Shown: one piece after another, positions 24,935 to 33,817 of the stretch | Position numbering within the stretch: the first letter of the stretch is position 1 | How the letters are laid out: the number at the start of each line of letters is the position of its first letter | Assembly (NCBI GenBank): GCA_048201935.1 | Contig: DBFBGR010000011.1 | Span: forward strand, 62,001-126,000 | Source of the DNA: MGBC124762 sp048201935 | GTDB taxonomy: Bacteria > Bacillota > Clostridia > Oscillospirales > Oscillospiraceae | Reading direction: 5' to 3' | DNA length: 64,000 bases | Position numbers and translations under genes: made by a program | The notes under the pieces: generated by a model | Told to the model about the DNA's origin: nothing | What the model saw: the letters and a program-made list of their open reading frames with translations, nothing else | The model's database searches: none

Positions 24935-25948
24935 ATGTTTACCAAGCTCATTTCCCAGTTGAAGGCGGACCCCAAGAAGATCGTGTTCACCGAGGGCCAC
25001 GACCCCCGCATCCTGGAGGCCGCCGCCCGGCTCATGAAAGAGGGCCTTTTGAAGGTCATCCTGGTGGGTAACGAGGCCGAAGTCAAGGCCAAGGCCGCCG
25101 AGGGCGGCTTTGACATCGCCGGGGCCGAGATTGTGGACCCCGCCGCCTACCCCGGCATGGACGAGATGGTGGCCAAGATGGTGGAACTCCGTAAGGGCAA
25201 GATGTCCGAGGAGGAGTGCCGGGCGGCTTTGAGCAAGGGCAACTACTTCGGAACCATGCTGGTGAAGATGGGTGTGGCCGACTGCCTGCTGGGCGGCGCG
25301 ACCTATTCCACCGCCGACACCGTCCGTCCCGCCCTCCAGCTCATCAAAACCAAGCCCGGCGCGCACCTGGTGTCCTCCTGCTTCATCATGGACCGTGACA
25401 GCGGCCCCGAGGAGCTCCGCCGCATCTGCATGGGCGACTGCGCCATCAACCTGAGCTACGAAGACAGTGTGGACAAGGAGGGCAACGTGACCCTTTCCGG
25501 CGCGCAAAAGCTGGCCGAGGTGGCCGTGGAGTGCGCCAAGTGCGCGAAAATTTTCGGCATGGACCCCAAGGTGGCCATGCTCAGCTTCTCCACCAAGGGC
25601 TCGGGCAAGGGCGGTACTGTGGCCCTCTCCGCCGAGGCCACCAAAATCGCCCAGGAGCTGGCCCCCGACCTGGCCATCGACGGCGAGATGCAGTTCGACG
25701 CCGCCGTCTCCCCCACCGTGGGCCAGCTGAAGTTCCCCGGCTCCAAGGTGGCGGGCTACGCCAACACCTTCATCTTCCCCCTCATCGAGGCGGGCAACAT
25801 CGGCTACAAGATCGCCCAGCGCCTGGGCGGCTACAACGCCTACGGCCCCATCCTCCTGGGCCTCAACGCCCCCATCAACGACCTCTCCCGGGGCTGCAAC
25901 GCCGAGGAGGTCTACTCCATGGCCATCATCACCGCCGCCCTGGCCTGA
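24935..25948 (+). CDS. pta: phosphate acetyltransferase
   Basis: 337 residues, the length of the short Pta form. It converts acetyl-CoA and phosphate to acetyl phosphate and CoA, the step before acetate kinase in fermentative ATP formation. Recognisable stretches are IVFTEGHDPRILEAA at the N-terminus, GGATYSTADTVRPALQ, MLSFSTKGSGKG, DGEMQFDAA and the C-terminal NAPINDLSRGCNAEEVY. ATG 24935 has AAAGGAGAGG upstream. It lies 30 bp after psuG, the last gene before a terminator; no ackA is in the window. Confidence 0.96.
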   Translation: MFTKLISQLKADPKKIVFTEGHDPRILEAAARLMKEGLLKVILVGNEAEVKAKAAEGGFDIAGAEIVDPAAYPGMDEMVAKMVELRKGKMSEEECRAALSKGNYFGTMLVKMGVADCLLGGATYSTADTVRPALQLIKTKPGAHLVSSCFIMDRDSGPEELRRICMGDCAINLSYEDSVDKEGNVTLSGAQKLAEVAVECAKCAKIFGMDPKVAMLSFSTKGSGKGGTVALSAEATKIAQELAPDLAIDGEMQFDAAVSPTVGQLKFPGSKVAGYANTFIFPLIEAGNIGYKIAQRLGGYNAYGPILLGLNAPINDLSRGCNAEEVYSMAIITAALA

Positions 25949-25968
25949 GTACATAGCGTTTGCTGATA

Positions 25969-26013
25969 AAAACACGCCGTTATCTTCACAAGAAAGATAA
26001 CGGCGTGTTTTCG
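25969..26013. terminator. bidirectional terminator after pta
   Basis: 18-bp perfect stem AAAACACGCCGTTATCTT / AAGATAACGGCGTGTTTT, 7-base loop; serves pta and the convergent small gene. Confidence 0.9.
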
Positions 26014-26226
26014 TTAGCGGTCCTTGAGATTTTCCTCCCAGCTCTCGCAGGTCTCGTCCGGGCTGTGGTCTTTGCACTTCGGCAGGCCGCAGTGTCCGTA
26101 CCACAGGGGGATCATTTTTTGCCGGTCGTCCAGGACATAGTGCTGGTGGTAATGGACACAGGTCCCGCACACAAGGGCCTGGACCATGGACTTGGGCATA
26201 CGCACGCGTGGCTTACGGGTCGGCAT
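26014..26226 (-). CDS. small cysteine-rich protein of unknown function
   Basis: 70 residues. A basic N-terminus (MPTRKPRVRMPKSM) precedes a Cys/His-rich body: CGTCVHYHQHY, then GHCGLPKC and a final C near the C-terminus (CESWEE). The spacing suggests a small zinc- or iron-sulfur-binding fold, but no family was recognised. ATG at 26226 has CTGGAGG upstream; 16 further residues in frame lie across the promoter and are not used. It diverges from a small XRE regulator, with shared repeats in between. Confidence 0.65.
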   Translation of the reverse strand: MPTRKPRVRMPKSMVQALVCGTCVHYHQHYVLDDRQKMIPLWYGHCGLPKCKDHSPDETCESWEENLKDR

Positions 26227-26245
26227 AATTCTCACCTCCAGAAAC

Positions 26246-26274
26246 ATAGTACACCTGATTAGACGTAAAGTCAA
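26246..26274 (-). promoter_or_regulatory. promoter of the cysteine-rich protein gene
   Basis: Minus-strand -35 TTGACT (26269-26274), 17-bp spacer, -10 TACTAT (26246-26251). Confidence 0.6.
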
Positions 26275-26318
26275 TACATCCGATTAGATTTATGCTATGG
26301 TCTTCTTGAGGTGGTTTT

Positions 26319-26579
26319 ATGTTTTGCTATCCTAGACTCAAGGACGTGCGGGAGGACCATGACCTGACGCAAGGATTTGTGGGGGAACTGCTGAAAACGA
26401 CCCAGCAGCAATACAGCAAATATGAGAAGGGACTTCAGGAGATCCCTGTGCACCATCTGATCACGCTGGCGGAGTACTATCATGTCTCCACCGATTACCT
26501 CTTGGGCCGTACCGACGAGCCCCAGGGACCCGCCGAGAGGCGGGACGCGCCAGCAGGCGCGCAAATTCGTAGGCCGTAA
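26319..26579 (+). CDS. small XRE family helix-turn-helix regulator
   Basis: 86 residues: a Cro/CI-type HTH (RLKDVREDHDLTQGFVGELL, QQQYSKYEKGLQEIP) ending in the common STDYLLGRTD, plus a short Arg/Pro/Ala-rich tail. It diverges from the Cys-rich protein gene; the 92-bp spacer contains two GATTAGA repeats that could be operators. GAGGTGG precedes ATG 26319. Similar small regulators are widespread and often autoregulatory; no target is known. Confidence 0.8.
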   Translation: MFCYPRLKDVREDHDLTQGFVGELLKTTQQQYSKYEKGLQEIPVHHLITLAEYYHVSTDYLLGRTDEPQGPAERRDAPAGAQIRRP

Positions 26580-26640
26580 GGCCGGAGAATTTCCAAGGGG
26601 CGGCTTCGCCGCCCCGCAGGTGTAAAAAACTTCACCATGA

Positions 26641-26674
26641 AAAAAACCATCTGACTTTCGTCAGATGGTTTTTT
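26641..26674. terminator. bidirectional terminator, tRNA cluster / XRE gene
   Basis: Stem AAAAAACCATCTGA / TCAGATGGTTTTTT, loop CTTTCG; ends the tRNA transcript and can stop the plus-strand XRE transcript. Confidence 0.85.
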
Positions 26675-26676
26675 CT

Positions 26677-26752
26677 TGGTGGAGACTACAGAACTCGAAT
26701 CTGTGACCTCTCGCGTGTGAGGCGAGCGCTCTACCAGCTGAGCTAAGCCTCC
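26677..26752 (-). tRNA. tRNA-Val (CAC)
   Basis: 76 bases including encoded CCA. Acceptor GGAGGCT / AGTCTCC, D-arm AGCTCAGCTGGTAGAGC, anticodon stem CTCGC / GCGAG with loop CTCACAC (anticodon CAC), and T-arm ending TTCGAGT. Reads GUG, a frequent Val codon in this GC-rich genome. Confidence 0.95.
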
Positions 26753-26765
26753 ATATTGGAGAAAA

Positions 26766-26840
26766 TGGTGACCCGGACGGGACTCGAACCCGTGTTGCCG
26801 CCGTGAAAGGGCGGAGTCTTAACCGCTTGACCACCGGGCC
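26766..26840 (-). tRNA. tRNA-Glu (TTC)
   Basis: 75 bases including CCA. Acceptor GGCCCGG / CCGGGTC, anticodon stem CCGCC / GGCGG with loop CTTTCAC (anticodon TTC), T-loop TTCGAGT. Cloverleaf complete. Confidence 0.95.
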
Positions 26841-26867
26841 TTATCGTCGAGCGGAAAGCGGCGAGTG

Positions 26868-26899
26868 AAAAACGCGGCGCGGCCTTGCGCCGCGTTTTT
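26868..26899. terminator. hairpin between tRNA-Met and tRNA-Glu
   Basis: Stem AAAAACGCGGCGC / GCGCCGCGTTTTT with loop GGCCTT. On the minus strand it lies between tRNA-Met and tRNA-Glu and has terminator form. Confidence 0.7.
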
Positions 26900-26905
26900 C
26901 GCTCA

Positions 26906-26982
26906 TGGTAGCGGCGACTGGATTTGAACCGGTGACACCCCGGGTATGAACCGAGTGCTCTAGCCAACTGAGCTACGCCGCC
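26906..26982 (-). tRNA. tRNA-Met (CAT), elongator type
   Basis: 77 bases including CCA. Anticodon stem CTCGG / CCGGG with loop TTCATAC (anticodon CAT). G1-C72 pairs, so this is not the initiator tRNA; a lysidine-modified Ile2 tRNA cannot be fully excluded from the anticodon alone. Confidence 0.9.
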
Positions 26983-27009
26983 ATATCTCCCCGCAACAGG
27001 GCACAAAAG

Positions 27010-27038
27010 ATTATATCCAACAAAGCCCTGTTTGTCAA
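27010..27038 (-). promoter_or_regulatory. promoter of the tRNA cluster
   Basis: Consensus minus-strand promoter: -35 TTGACA (27033-27038), 17-bp spacer, -10 TATAAT (27010-27015). Confidence 0.85.
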
Positions 27039-27108
27039 CACCTTTTTGAAATTATCGTGACCGGCCTGGGCAAAACACCAGATTTGTCTAAATTCGCAAA
27101 AAATTCCC

Positions 27109-27137
27109 TTGCATTACGGAGAAAAATTATTTATAAT
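27109..27137 (+). promoter_or_regulatory. promoter of the ATP synthase operon
   Basis: -35 TTGCAT (27109-27114), 17-bp spacer, -10 TATAAT (27132-27137), about 75 bases before the first gene. Confidence 0.7.
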
Positions 27138-27211
27138 AAATGGTAATTTGGGGGGTATGCCGTGAACGCGGTCTGGAACAAGCCCCCCACAGGGAAAAGG
27201 AGCGTTGCCCC

Positions 27212-27637
27212 ATGCGAGTTCACGAGGCCACTCGCCGGGAGACCGGCCACGTCCTCTTGGGGACCTTGGCCTTCTCTGTGGTGATGGAGCTGGTGTTTTT
27301 GCTCATTGGCCGCTGGGGCTGGGACGTGGTCTGGGGCAACCTATTGGGCGGAGTTTGGGCGGTGCTCAACTTCTTCCTGCTGGGCCTCACCGTCCAGCGT
27401 ATCACGGAGGAGAGCGACGAAAAGCGGGCCAAGCTCAAGCAGAGAAACTCCTACACCCTGCGGATGCTGCTGACCCTGGGCGTGATCGTGCTGGCCATCC
27501 AACTGCCCGGCGTTTCCTGGCCCGCCGCCGTCATTCCCCTGCTGTTCCCCCGGCTCACCATCCTGGCCATGCAGGCCATGGGAATGTATAAGCTGGAGAA
27601 AAAATCACCTCAAGAAGGAGGCGATGAAACGGTATGA
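27212..27637 (+). CDS. atpI: ATP synthase subunit I-like membrane protein
   Basis: 141 residues with four predicted membrane helices (about 15-35, 42-62, 85-105, 108-125). Sequence conservation is low in this family, so the call depends on topology and position as first gene of the atp operon. AtpI-type proteins assist assembly of the c-ring or Mg2+/Na+ handling. ATG 27212 has AAAAGGAGC upstream; an in-frame extension upstream to 27140 lies next to the promoter and is not used. The stop overlaps atpB by 4 bp. Confidence 0.75.
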   Translation: MRVHEATRRETGHVLLGTLAFSVVMELVFLLIGRWGWDVVWGNLLGGVWAVLNFFLLGLTVQRITEESDEKRAKLKQRNSYTLRMLLTLGVIVLAIQLPGVSWPAAVIPLLFPRLTILAMQAMGMYKLEKKSPQEGGDETV

Positions 27638-28509
27638 ATGTGGATATCCATGGCCCCGCAATTTACTTTACCATCCCCGTGCTGGGCGGCATCCCCATCA
27701 CCGCCACCATCGTCAGCTCGCTGCTGGTCACCGTTGTGGTCCTGGCCCTTTGCTTCTTCCTCACCCGGAACCTCCAGGTCCGGGCGGTGAGCAAGCGCCA
27801 GGTGGTGGCCGAGTTTTTGGTAGAGACCGCCCAGAACTTCGTCAACGGCAACATGGGCGAGCGCTTCGCCTACTATGGGCCCTTGACGGCGGCCATCTTC
27901 GTGTCGTCGCTGATGGGCAGCCTTTTGAGCCTCATCGGCCTTTTCCCGCCCACCAGCGACCTCTCCGTCACCCTGGCCTGGGCGCTGATGGTCTTCGTGC
28001 TCATCACCTATACCAAGATGCGCACCGGCGGCGTGGGCGGCTACCTCAAGGGCTTTACCCAGCCCATCCCGGTGCTTACCCCCTTCAACATCCTCTCCGA
28101 GCTGGCCACGCCCATCTCCATGGCCTTTCGTCACTTCGGCAACATCGTCTCGGGCACCGTCATCACCGCGCTGGTGTACGCCGCCCTGGCCGCCGCTTCG
28201 GCGGCGCTGATCGGCGCTTTGTCGGGCACCATCTTCGTCCCCGCCATCGTGGCGGTACTGGGCGTGGCCCTGCTGGTGCTGGGCTTCCGCCGGGGCAAGA
28301 TGCTCAAGAAGGTCCTGGGCGGCATCGTCACCGCCGTGGGCGTGCTGGGCGTGCTGGGCTCCCTTGGGGTGATGCTGGACATCCCCGTGCTCCAGGTGGG
28401 TATCCCCGCCGTGCTCAGCGTCTACTTCGACCTCTTCTCCAGCTTTATGCAGGCATTCATCTTCTGCATGCTCACCACCCTCTATATCGCCAACGCGGCG
28501 GAGGAGTAA
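27634..28509 (+). CDS. atpB: ATP synthase F0 subunit a
   Basis: 291 residues. Subunit a forms the ion half-channels next to the c-ring. The essential Arg is in the stretch ISMAFRHFGNIVSGT (about residue 170), and the C-terminus QVGIPAVLSVYFDLFSSFMQAFIFCMLTTLYI is typical of the family. Between these an extra hydrophobic segment of about 40 residues with a short basic turn (GFRRGKMLKK) makes the protein longer than most a subunits. Start overlaps atpI, with AAGGAGG upstream. It is followed after 70 bp by atpE. Confidence 0.95.
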   Translation: MNVDIHGPAIYFTIPVLGGIPITATIVSSLLVTVVVLALCFFLTRNLQVRAVSKRQVVAEFLVETAQNFVNGNMGERFAYYGPLTAAIFVSSLMGSLLSLIGLFPPTSDLSVTLAWALMVFVLITYTKMRTGGVGGYLKGFTQPIPVLTPFNILSELATPISMAFRHFGNIVSGTVITALVYAALAAASAALIGALSGTIFVPAIVAVLGVALLVLGFRRGKMLKKVLGGIVTAVGVLGVLGSLGVMLDIPVLQVGIPAVLSVYFDLFSSFMQAFIFCMLTTLYIANAAEE

Positions 28510-28579
28510 GAACGTTTTTTCCGCCCGTGGGGCGCTGAAAAATAAGTACGCAAGAATTTTGTTTTAGGAGGAACACATT

Positions 28580-28846
28580 ATGGAACTGGCAAGAGCGATC
28601 GTTTTAATGGGTTGCGCCATCGGCGCCGGCTTGGCCCTTATCGCGGGCATCGGCCCTGGTATCGGCGAGGGCTACGCCGTGGGTAAGACGGTGGAGTCCA
28701 TTGGCCGTCAGCCTGAGTGCAAGGGCGACGTGACCTCTACCATGCTTTTGGGCTGCGCCATCGCTGAGACCACCGGTATCTACGGCTTTGTCACCGGCCT
28801 GCTGCTGATCTTTGTGGCTCCCGGCATCTTCATGGGTCTGCTGTAA
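28580..28846 (+). CDS. atpE: ATP synthase F0 subunit c, Na+-type
   Basis: 88 residues forming a helical hairpin, the monomer of the rotor ring. The ion site is visible: Glu63-Thr64-Thr65 and Tyr68 (AETTGIYGF) in helix 2 correspond to the Glu65-Ser66-Thr67-Tyr70 Na+ signature of Ilyobacter. Helix 1 has Glu30 (GIGPGIGEGYAVG) where Na+ rings usually have Gln32. This two-carboxylate arrangement is known from the Na+-driven Fusobacterium nucleatum ring. The conserved polar loop is RQPE. AGGAGG precedes ATG 28580, and a hairpin follows the gene. Confidence 0.96.
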   Translation: MELARAIVLMGCAIGAGLALIAGIGPGIGEGYAVGKTVESIGRQPECKGDVTSTMLLGCAIAETTGIYGFVTGLLLIFVAPGIFMGLL

Positions 28847-28857
28847 GGTGGTCCATG

Positions 28858-28881
28858 CCGCGTCTTCGGAGGGAGACGCGG
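28858..28881 (+). other. intercistronic hairpin after atpE
   Basis: Stem CCGCGTCT / AGACGCGG with an 8-base loop, no T-run. Stem-loops after atpE are often linked to the higher dose of c subunit by protecting or partly ending the transcript. Confidence 0.45.
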
Positions 28882-28909
28882 GCTTTGCCTGCCATAAGGA
28901 GGAAACGCT

Positions 28910-29413
28910 ATGGATTTTCAAGAGCTAGTTACGATCGCGCCGTGGACCTTTATCTTCTCCATCTGCAACCTGCTGCTCCTGACCTGGGGCATCAAGAAGT
29001 TCCTGTTTAAGCCGGTGCAGGAGATCATGGCCAAGCGCAAGGACCAGATCGAGGATACCTACGCCCAGGCGGAAAAGGCCCAGGGCGAGGCCCAGGCGCT
29101 GAAGCAGGAGTGCGAGAGCCGCCTCTCCGGCGCCCGGGAGGAGGCCTCCCAGATCGTCAAGACCGCCACCGACCGGGCCACCGCCCGCAGCGAGGAGCTG
29201 GTGAGCGCCGCCCGGGCCGAGGTGGCCGCCTTGAAGACCAAGGCCGACGCCGAGATCGAGAGCGAGCGCAGAAAGGCCGCCAGCGAGCTCAAGGGGGACA
29301 TCTCCGAGCTTGTGGTCAACCTGGCCGGGCTGGTGGTGGAAAAGGAGATCGACGCCGGGGCCCACAAGGACCTCATCGACGATTTCATCAGCCATGTGGG
29401 TGAAGAAGGATGA
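28910..29413 (+). CDS. atpF: ATP synthase F0 subunit b
   Basis: 167 residues: one N-terminal membrane helix (about 10-30, IAPWTFIFSICNLLLLTWGI), then a long charged coiled coil rich in Ala, Glu, Lys and Arg (about 35-150). Two copies form the peripheral stalk that holds the F1 head still during rotation. AAGGAGG is 9 bases before ATG 28910. The stop overlaps the atpH start by 4 bp. Confidence 0.95.
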   Translation: MDFQELVTIAPWTFIFSICNLLLLTWGIKKFLFKPVQEIMAKRKDQIEDTYAQAEKAQGEAQALKQECESRLSGAREEASQIVKTATDRATARSEELVSAARAEVAALKTKADAEIESERRKAASELKGDISELVVNLAGLVVEKEIDAGAHKDLIDDFISHVGEEG

Positions 29414-29940
29414 CGGCGCTGGAGAAGGAGTATGGCGACGCCATCTACGCCCTGGCCGCCGAGGAGGACTGCCTGGACGAGGTGCTGGAGGGCCTGGAGC
29501 TGGCGGTGAGCGTGTTTGCCGAGGACCCGGGCTACCTTACCCTGGTCCAGAATCCCGCTCTGCCCAAGGACGAGCGGCTCTCTTTGCTGGACCAGGCATT
29601 TGAAGGGCTCCACCCCTACGCCCGCAATCTCCTCAAGCTGCTGTGCGAGCGCTCGGCGCTGAACCTGACTGCCGGATGTTTGGAGCAGCTTCGTGCGCTG
29701 GTCTACGCCCAGCGGGGCATTTTAAGCGTTGAGGTCATCTCCGCCGTGGAACTGACCGACGCCCAGCGGGAGGCTTTGCGCCAGAAGATGGAGGCCAAGA
29801 CGGGCAAGACGATCCTGTTCAAGGAAAAGCTGGACCCCGCGGTGCTGGGCGGTATCAAATTGCGCTACGAGGGACTGGAGCTGGACGGTACCGCCGCCGG
29901 CCGGCTGGGCGCGTTGCGCCAAATGCTGACCCAGTCGTGA
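29410..29940 (+). CDS. atpH: ATP synthase F1 subunit delta
   Basis: 176 residues. The OSCP/delta subunit links the b stalk to the top of F1. The N-terminal helical bundle (about 1-105) includes YGDAIYALA and FLTLVQNP-like turns; the C-terminal part (about 110-176) has VEVISAVELTDAQREALRQKM and IKLRYEGLELDGTAAGRLGALRQML, the usual ending of the family. ATGA overlap with atpF ensures coupling. Confidence 0.94.
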   Translation: MTALEKEYGDAIYALAAEEDCLDEVLEGLELAVSVFAEDPGYLTLVQNPALPKDERLSLLDQAFEGLHPYARNLLKLLCERSALNLTAGCLEQLRALVYAQRGILSVEVISAVELTDAQREALRQKMEAKTGKTILFKEKLDPAVLGGIKLRYEGLELDGTAAGRLGALRQMLTQS

Positions 29941-29971
29941 TGGGAACCACTTATTGAAGGTTGGTGAGACG

Positions 29972-31492
<1,521 letters not shown>

Positions 31493-31508
31493 AAGGAGGT
31501 GACGGCTC

Positions 31509-32357
31509 ATGGCCGCTTCATCTATGAAGGATATCAAGCTGCGCATCAAGAGCGTAGAGAGCACTATGCAGATCACCAAGGCCATGGAGCTGGTGGCCTC
31601 CTCCAAGCTGCGCCGGGCCAAGGAGCGCTCGGAGTCCACCCGCCCCTACTTTACCACCCTGCGCCAGACCTTGGAGGACATCGCCTTGAGCAACACCGAC
31701 TTTTCTTCCCCCTTTGTCCAGGAGCGGGAGGTGGGCAAGGTGTGTTATGTGGTCATCGCCGGTGACCGTGGTCTGGCGGGCGGCTACAACAATAACCTCT
31801 TCAAAGCGGTGTGGGAGCACATGGACGCCCAGAGCGCCTGCGTGCTGCCCGTGGGCAAGAAGGCGGTGGAGCACTGCGCCCGCCGCGGCATGGAGAGCCT
31901 CAGCGACGAATACCTCTCGGTGGAGGACATCTCCCTGCGCGACTGCTTCTCCATCGCCCAGTTGCTGTGCGAGGAGTTTCGCAAGGGGACCTTCGACACC
32001 CTCTACGTGGGCTACACCAAGTTCGTCTCCATGCTGTCCCAGCAGCCCCAGGTGGTCAAGCTGTTGCCCATCCGCCACGAGTGCCAGGAGCAGGAGAAGG
32101 CCCGGAGCCTCATCGAGTACGAGCCCTCCGCCCCGGCGGTCTACAACGCCATCGTCCCCGAGTATGTGGGGGGGCTGTTGTGGGGCGCGGTGGCCGAGAG
32201 CCTGGCCAGCGAGCTGGGGGCCCGGCGCACCGCCATGGACGCCGCCAGCAAGAATGCCGGCGAGATGATCGAGGACCTGTCCCTCAAGTACAACCGGGCC
32301 CGCCAAGGGGCCATCACCCAGGAGATCACAGAGATCGTGGCCGGCGCGGAAGCGTAA
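31509..32357 (+). CDS. atpG: ATP synthase F1 subunit gamma
   Basis: 282 residues. The central rotor shaft: an N-terminal long helix starting SSMKDIKLRIKSVESTMQITKAMELVASSKLRRA, a Rossmann-like core with VIAGDRGLAGGYNNNLFK (about 82-100), and a C-terminal helix SELGARRTAMDAASKNAGEMI ... YNRARQGAITQEITEIVAGA. The terminal helices form the antiparallel coiled coil that rotates inside the alpha-beta ring. AAAGGAGG precedes ATG 31509. Confidence 0.97.
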   Translation: MAASSMKDIKLRIKSVESTMQITKAMELVASSKLRRAKERSESTRPYFTTLRQTLEDIALSNTDFSSPFVQEREVGKVCYVVIAGDRGLAGGYNNNLFKAVWEHMDAQSACVLPVGKKAVEHCARRGMESLSDEYLSVEDISLRDCFSIAQLLCEEFRKGTFDTLYVGYTKFVSMLSQQPQVVKLLPIRHECQEQEKARSLIEYEPSAPAVYNAIVPEYVGGLLWGAVAESLASELGARRTAMDAASKNAGEMIEDLSLKYNRARQGAITQEITEIVAGAEA

Positions 32358-32391
32358 AGGCTGCGACCGCTGGAGTTAAGGAGAGACGCCT

Positions 32392-33789
32392 ATGAGTAAC
32401 CAAAACATCGGCACGGTGACCCAGATCATCGGTCCCGTGCTGGACATCAAATTCCCTGACGGTCACCTCCCCAACCTGCTCAACGCCATCACCGTGGAGA
32501 AGGGGGAGGAGACCATCACCCTGGAGGTGGCCCAGCACATCGGCGACGACGTGGTGCGTTGCATCGCCATGTCCAGCACCGACGGCCTGGTCCGTGGGGC
32601 CAAGGCCGTGGACACCGGCGCGCCCATCACCGTGCCCGTGGGCAACGCCTGCCTGGGCCGCATCTTCAACCTGCTGGGCGACCCGGTGGACGAGATGCCC
32701 GCCCCTGAGGCCGCGGAGCGCTGGCCCATCCACCGCCCCGCCCCCGCCTATGACGAGCAGGAGTCCACCACCGAGATCCTGGAGACGGGCATCAAGGTCG
32801 TGGACCTCATCTGCCCCTACGCCAAGGGCGGCAAGATCGGCCTCTTCGGCGGCGCCGGTGTTGGCAAGACGGTGCTCATCATGGAGCTTATCAACAACGT
32901 GGCCAAGGAGCACGGCGGTCTGTCCGTGTTCACCGGCGTTGGCGAGCGGACCCGTGAGGGCAACGACCTCTACAACGAGATGAAGGAGTCCGGGGTCATC
33001 GAGAAGACCGCCTTGGTCTATGGCCAGATGAACGAGCCCCCCGGAGCCCGTATGCGGGTGGCCTTGTCGGGTCTGACCATGGCCGAGTACTTCCGGGACA
33101 AGGAAAACCAGGACGTGCTTTTGTTCATCGACAACATCTTCCGCTTCACCCAAGCGGGCAGCGAGGTGTCCGCTCTGCTGGGCCGTATGCCCTCCGCCGT
33201 GGGCTACCAGCCTACCCTGGCCACCGAGATGGGCGCGCTCCAGGAGCGCATCACCTCCACCAAGAAGGGCTCCATTACCTCGGTCCAGGCCGTCTCCGTC
33301 CCCGCCGACGACCTGACCGACCCCGCTCCGGCCACCACCTTCGCCCACCTGGACGCCACCACGGTGCTGAGCCGCGCCATCTCCGAGATGGGCATCTACC
33401 CCGCCGTGGACCCCCTGGATTCCACCTCCCGCATCCTCACCCCCGACGTGGTGGGCACCGAGCACTACCAGGTGGCCCGGGACGTGCAGCGCATTTTGCA
33501 GCGCTACCGTGAGCTCCAGGACATCATCGCCATCATGGGCATGGACGAGCTGAGCGAAGAGGACAAGCTCACCGTCTCCCGGGCCCGGAAGATCCAGCGC
33601 TTCCTCTCCCAGCCCTTCTCCGTGGCCGAGCAGTTCACTGGCATGGAGGGCAAGTACGTGCCGCTGAAGGAGACCATCCGGGGCTTCAAGGAGATCATCG
33701 AGGGCAAGCACGACGCTCTGCCCGAGTCCGCCTTCCTGATGGTGGGCACCATCGAGGAGGCTGTGGAAAAAGCAAAGACCCTGGCGTAA
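32392..33789 (+). CDS. atpD: ATP synthase F1 subunit beta
   Basis: 465 residues. The catalytic subunit: P-loop GGAGVGKT (about 155-162), the GERTREGNDLYNEM region with the catalytic Glu, the Walker B strand DVLLFIDNIFRFTQAGSEVS, and the DELSEED motif (MDELSEEDKL, about 383-390) that couples to gamma. The length and all motifs are standard. AAGGAGAG precedes ATG 32392. Confidence 0.98.
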   Translation: MSNQNIGTVTQIIGPVLDIKFPDGHLPNLLNAITVEKGEETITLEVAQHIGDDVVRCIAMSSTDGLVRGAKAVDTGAPITVPVGNACLGRIFNLLGDPVDEMPAPEAAERWPIHRPAPAYDEQESTTEILETGIKVVDLICPYAKGGKIGLFGGAGVGKTVLIMELINNVAKEHGGLSVFTGVGERTREGNDLYNEMKESGVIEKTALVYGQMNEPPGARMRVALSGLTMAEYFRDKENQDVLLFIDNIFRFTQAGSEVSALLGRMPSAVGYQPTLATEMGALQERITSTKKGSITSVQAVSVPADDLTDPAPATTFAHLDATTVLSRAISEMGIYPAVDPLDSTSRILTPDVVGTEHYQVARDVQRILQRYRELQDIIAIMGMDELSEEDKLTVSRARKIQRFLSQPFSVAEQFTGMEGKYVPLKETIRGFKEIIEGKHDALPESAFLMVGTIEEAVEKAKTLA

Positions 33790-33817
33790 GAACCCACACC
33801 GGAAAGGGTGATGGACC

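Noticed and set aside
24278..26170. Minus-strand open frame of 630 codons opposite psuG and pta
   Set aside because: psuG and pta are certain on the plus strand; the antisense frame shows no ribosome site, no family motif and a His/Gly/Leu-rich shadow composition.
26580..26640. GC-rich segment with a GGCGGCTTCGCCGCC mini-hairpin after the small XRE gene
   Set aside because: Short, without a T-run, and next to a much stronger terminator; no function can be assigned.
27016..27211. Riboswitch or leader peptide upstream of atpI
   Set aside because: Besides the two divergent promoters, only unstructured AT-rich sequence and one in-frame extension of atpI without a ribosome site were found.
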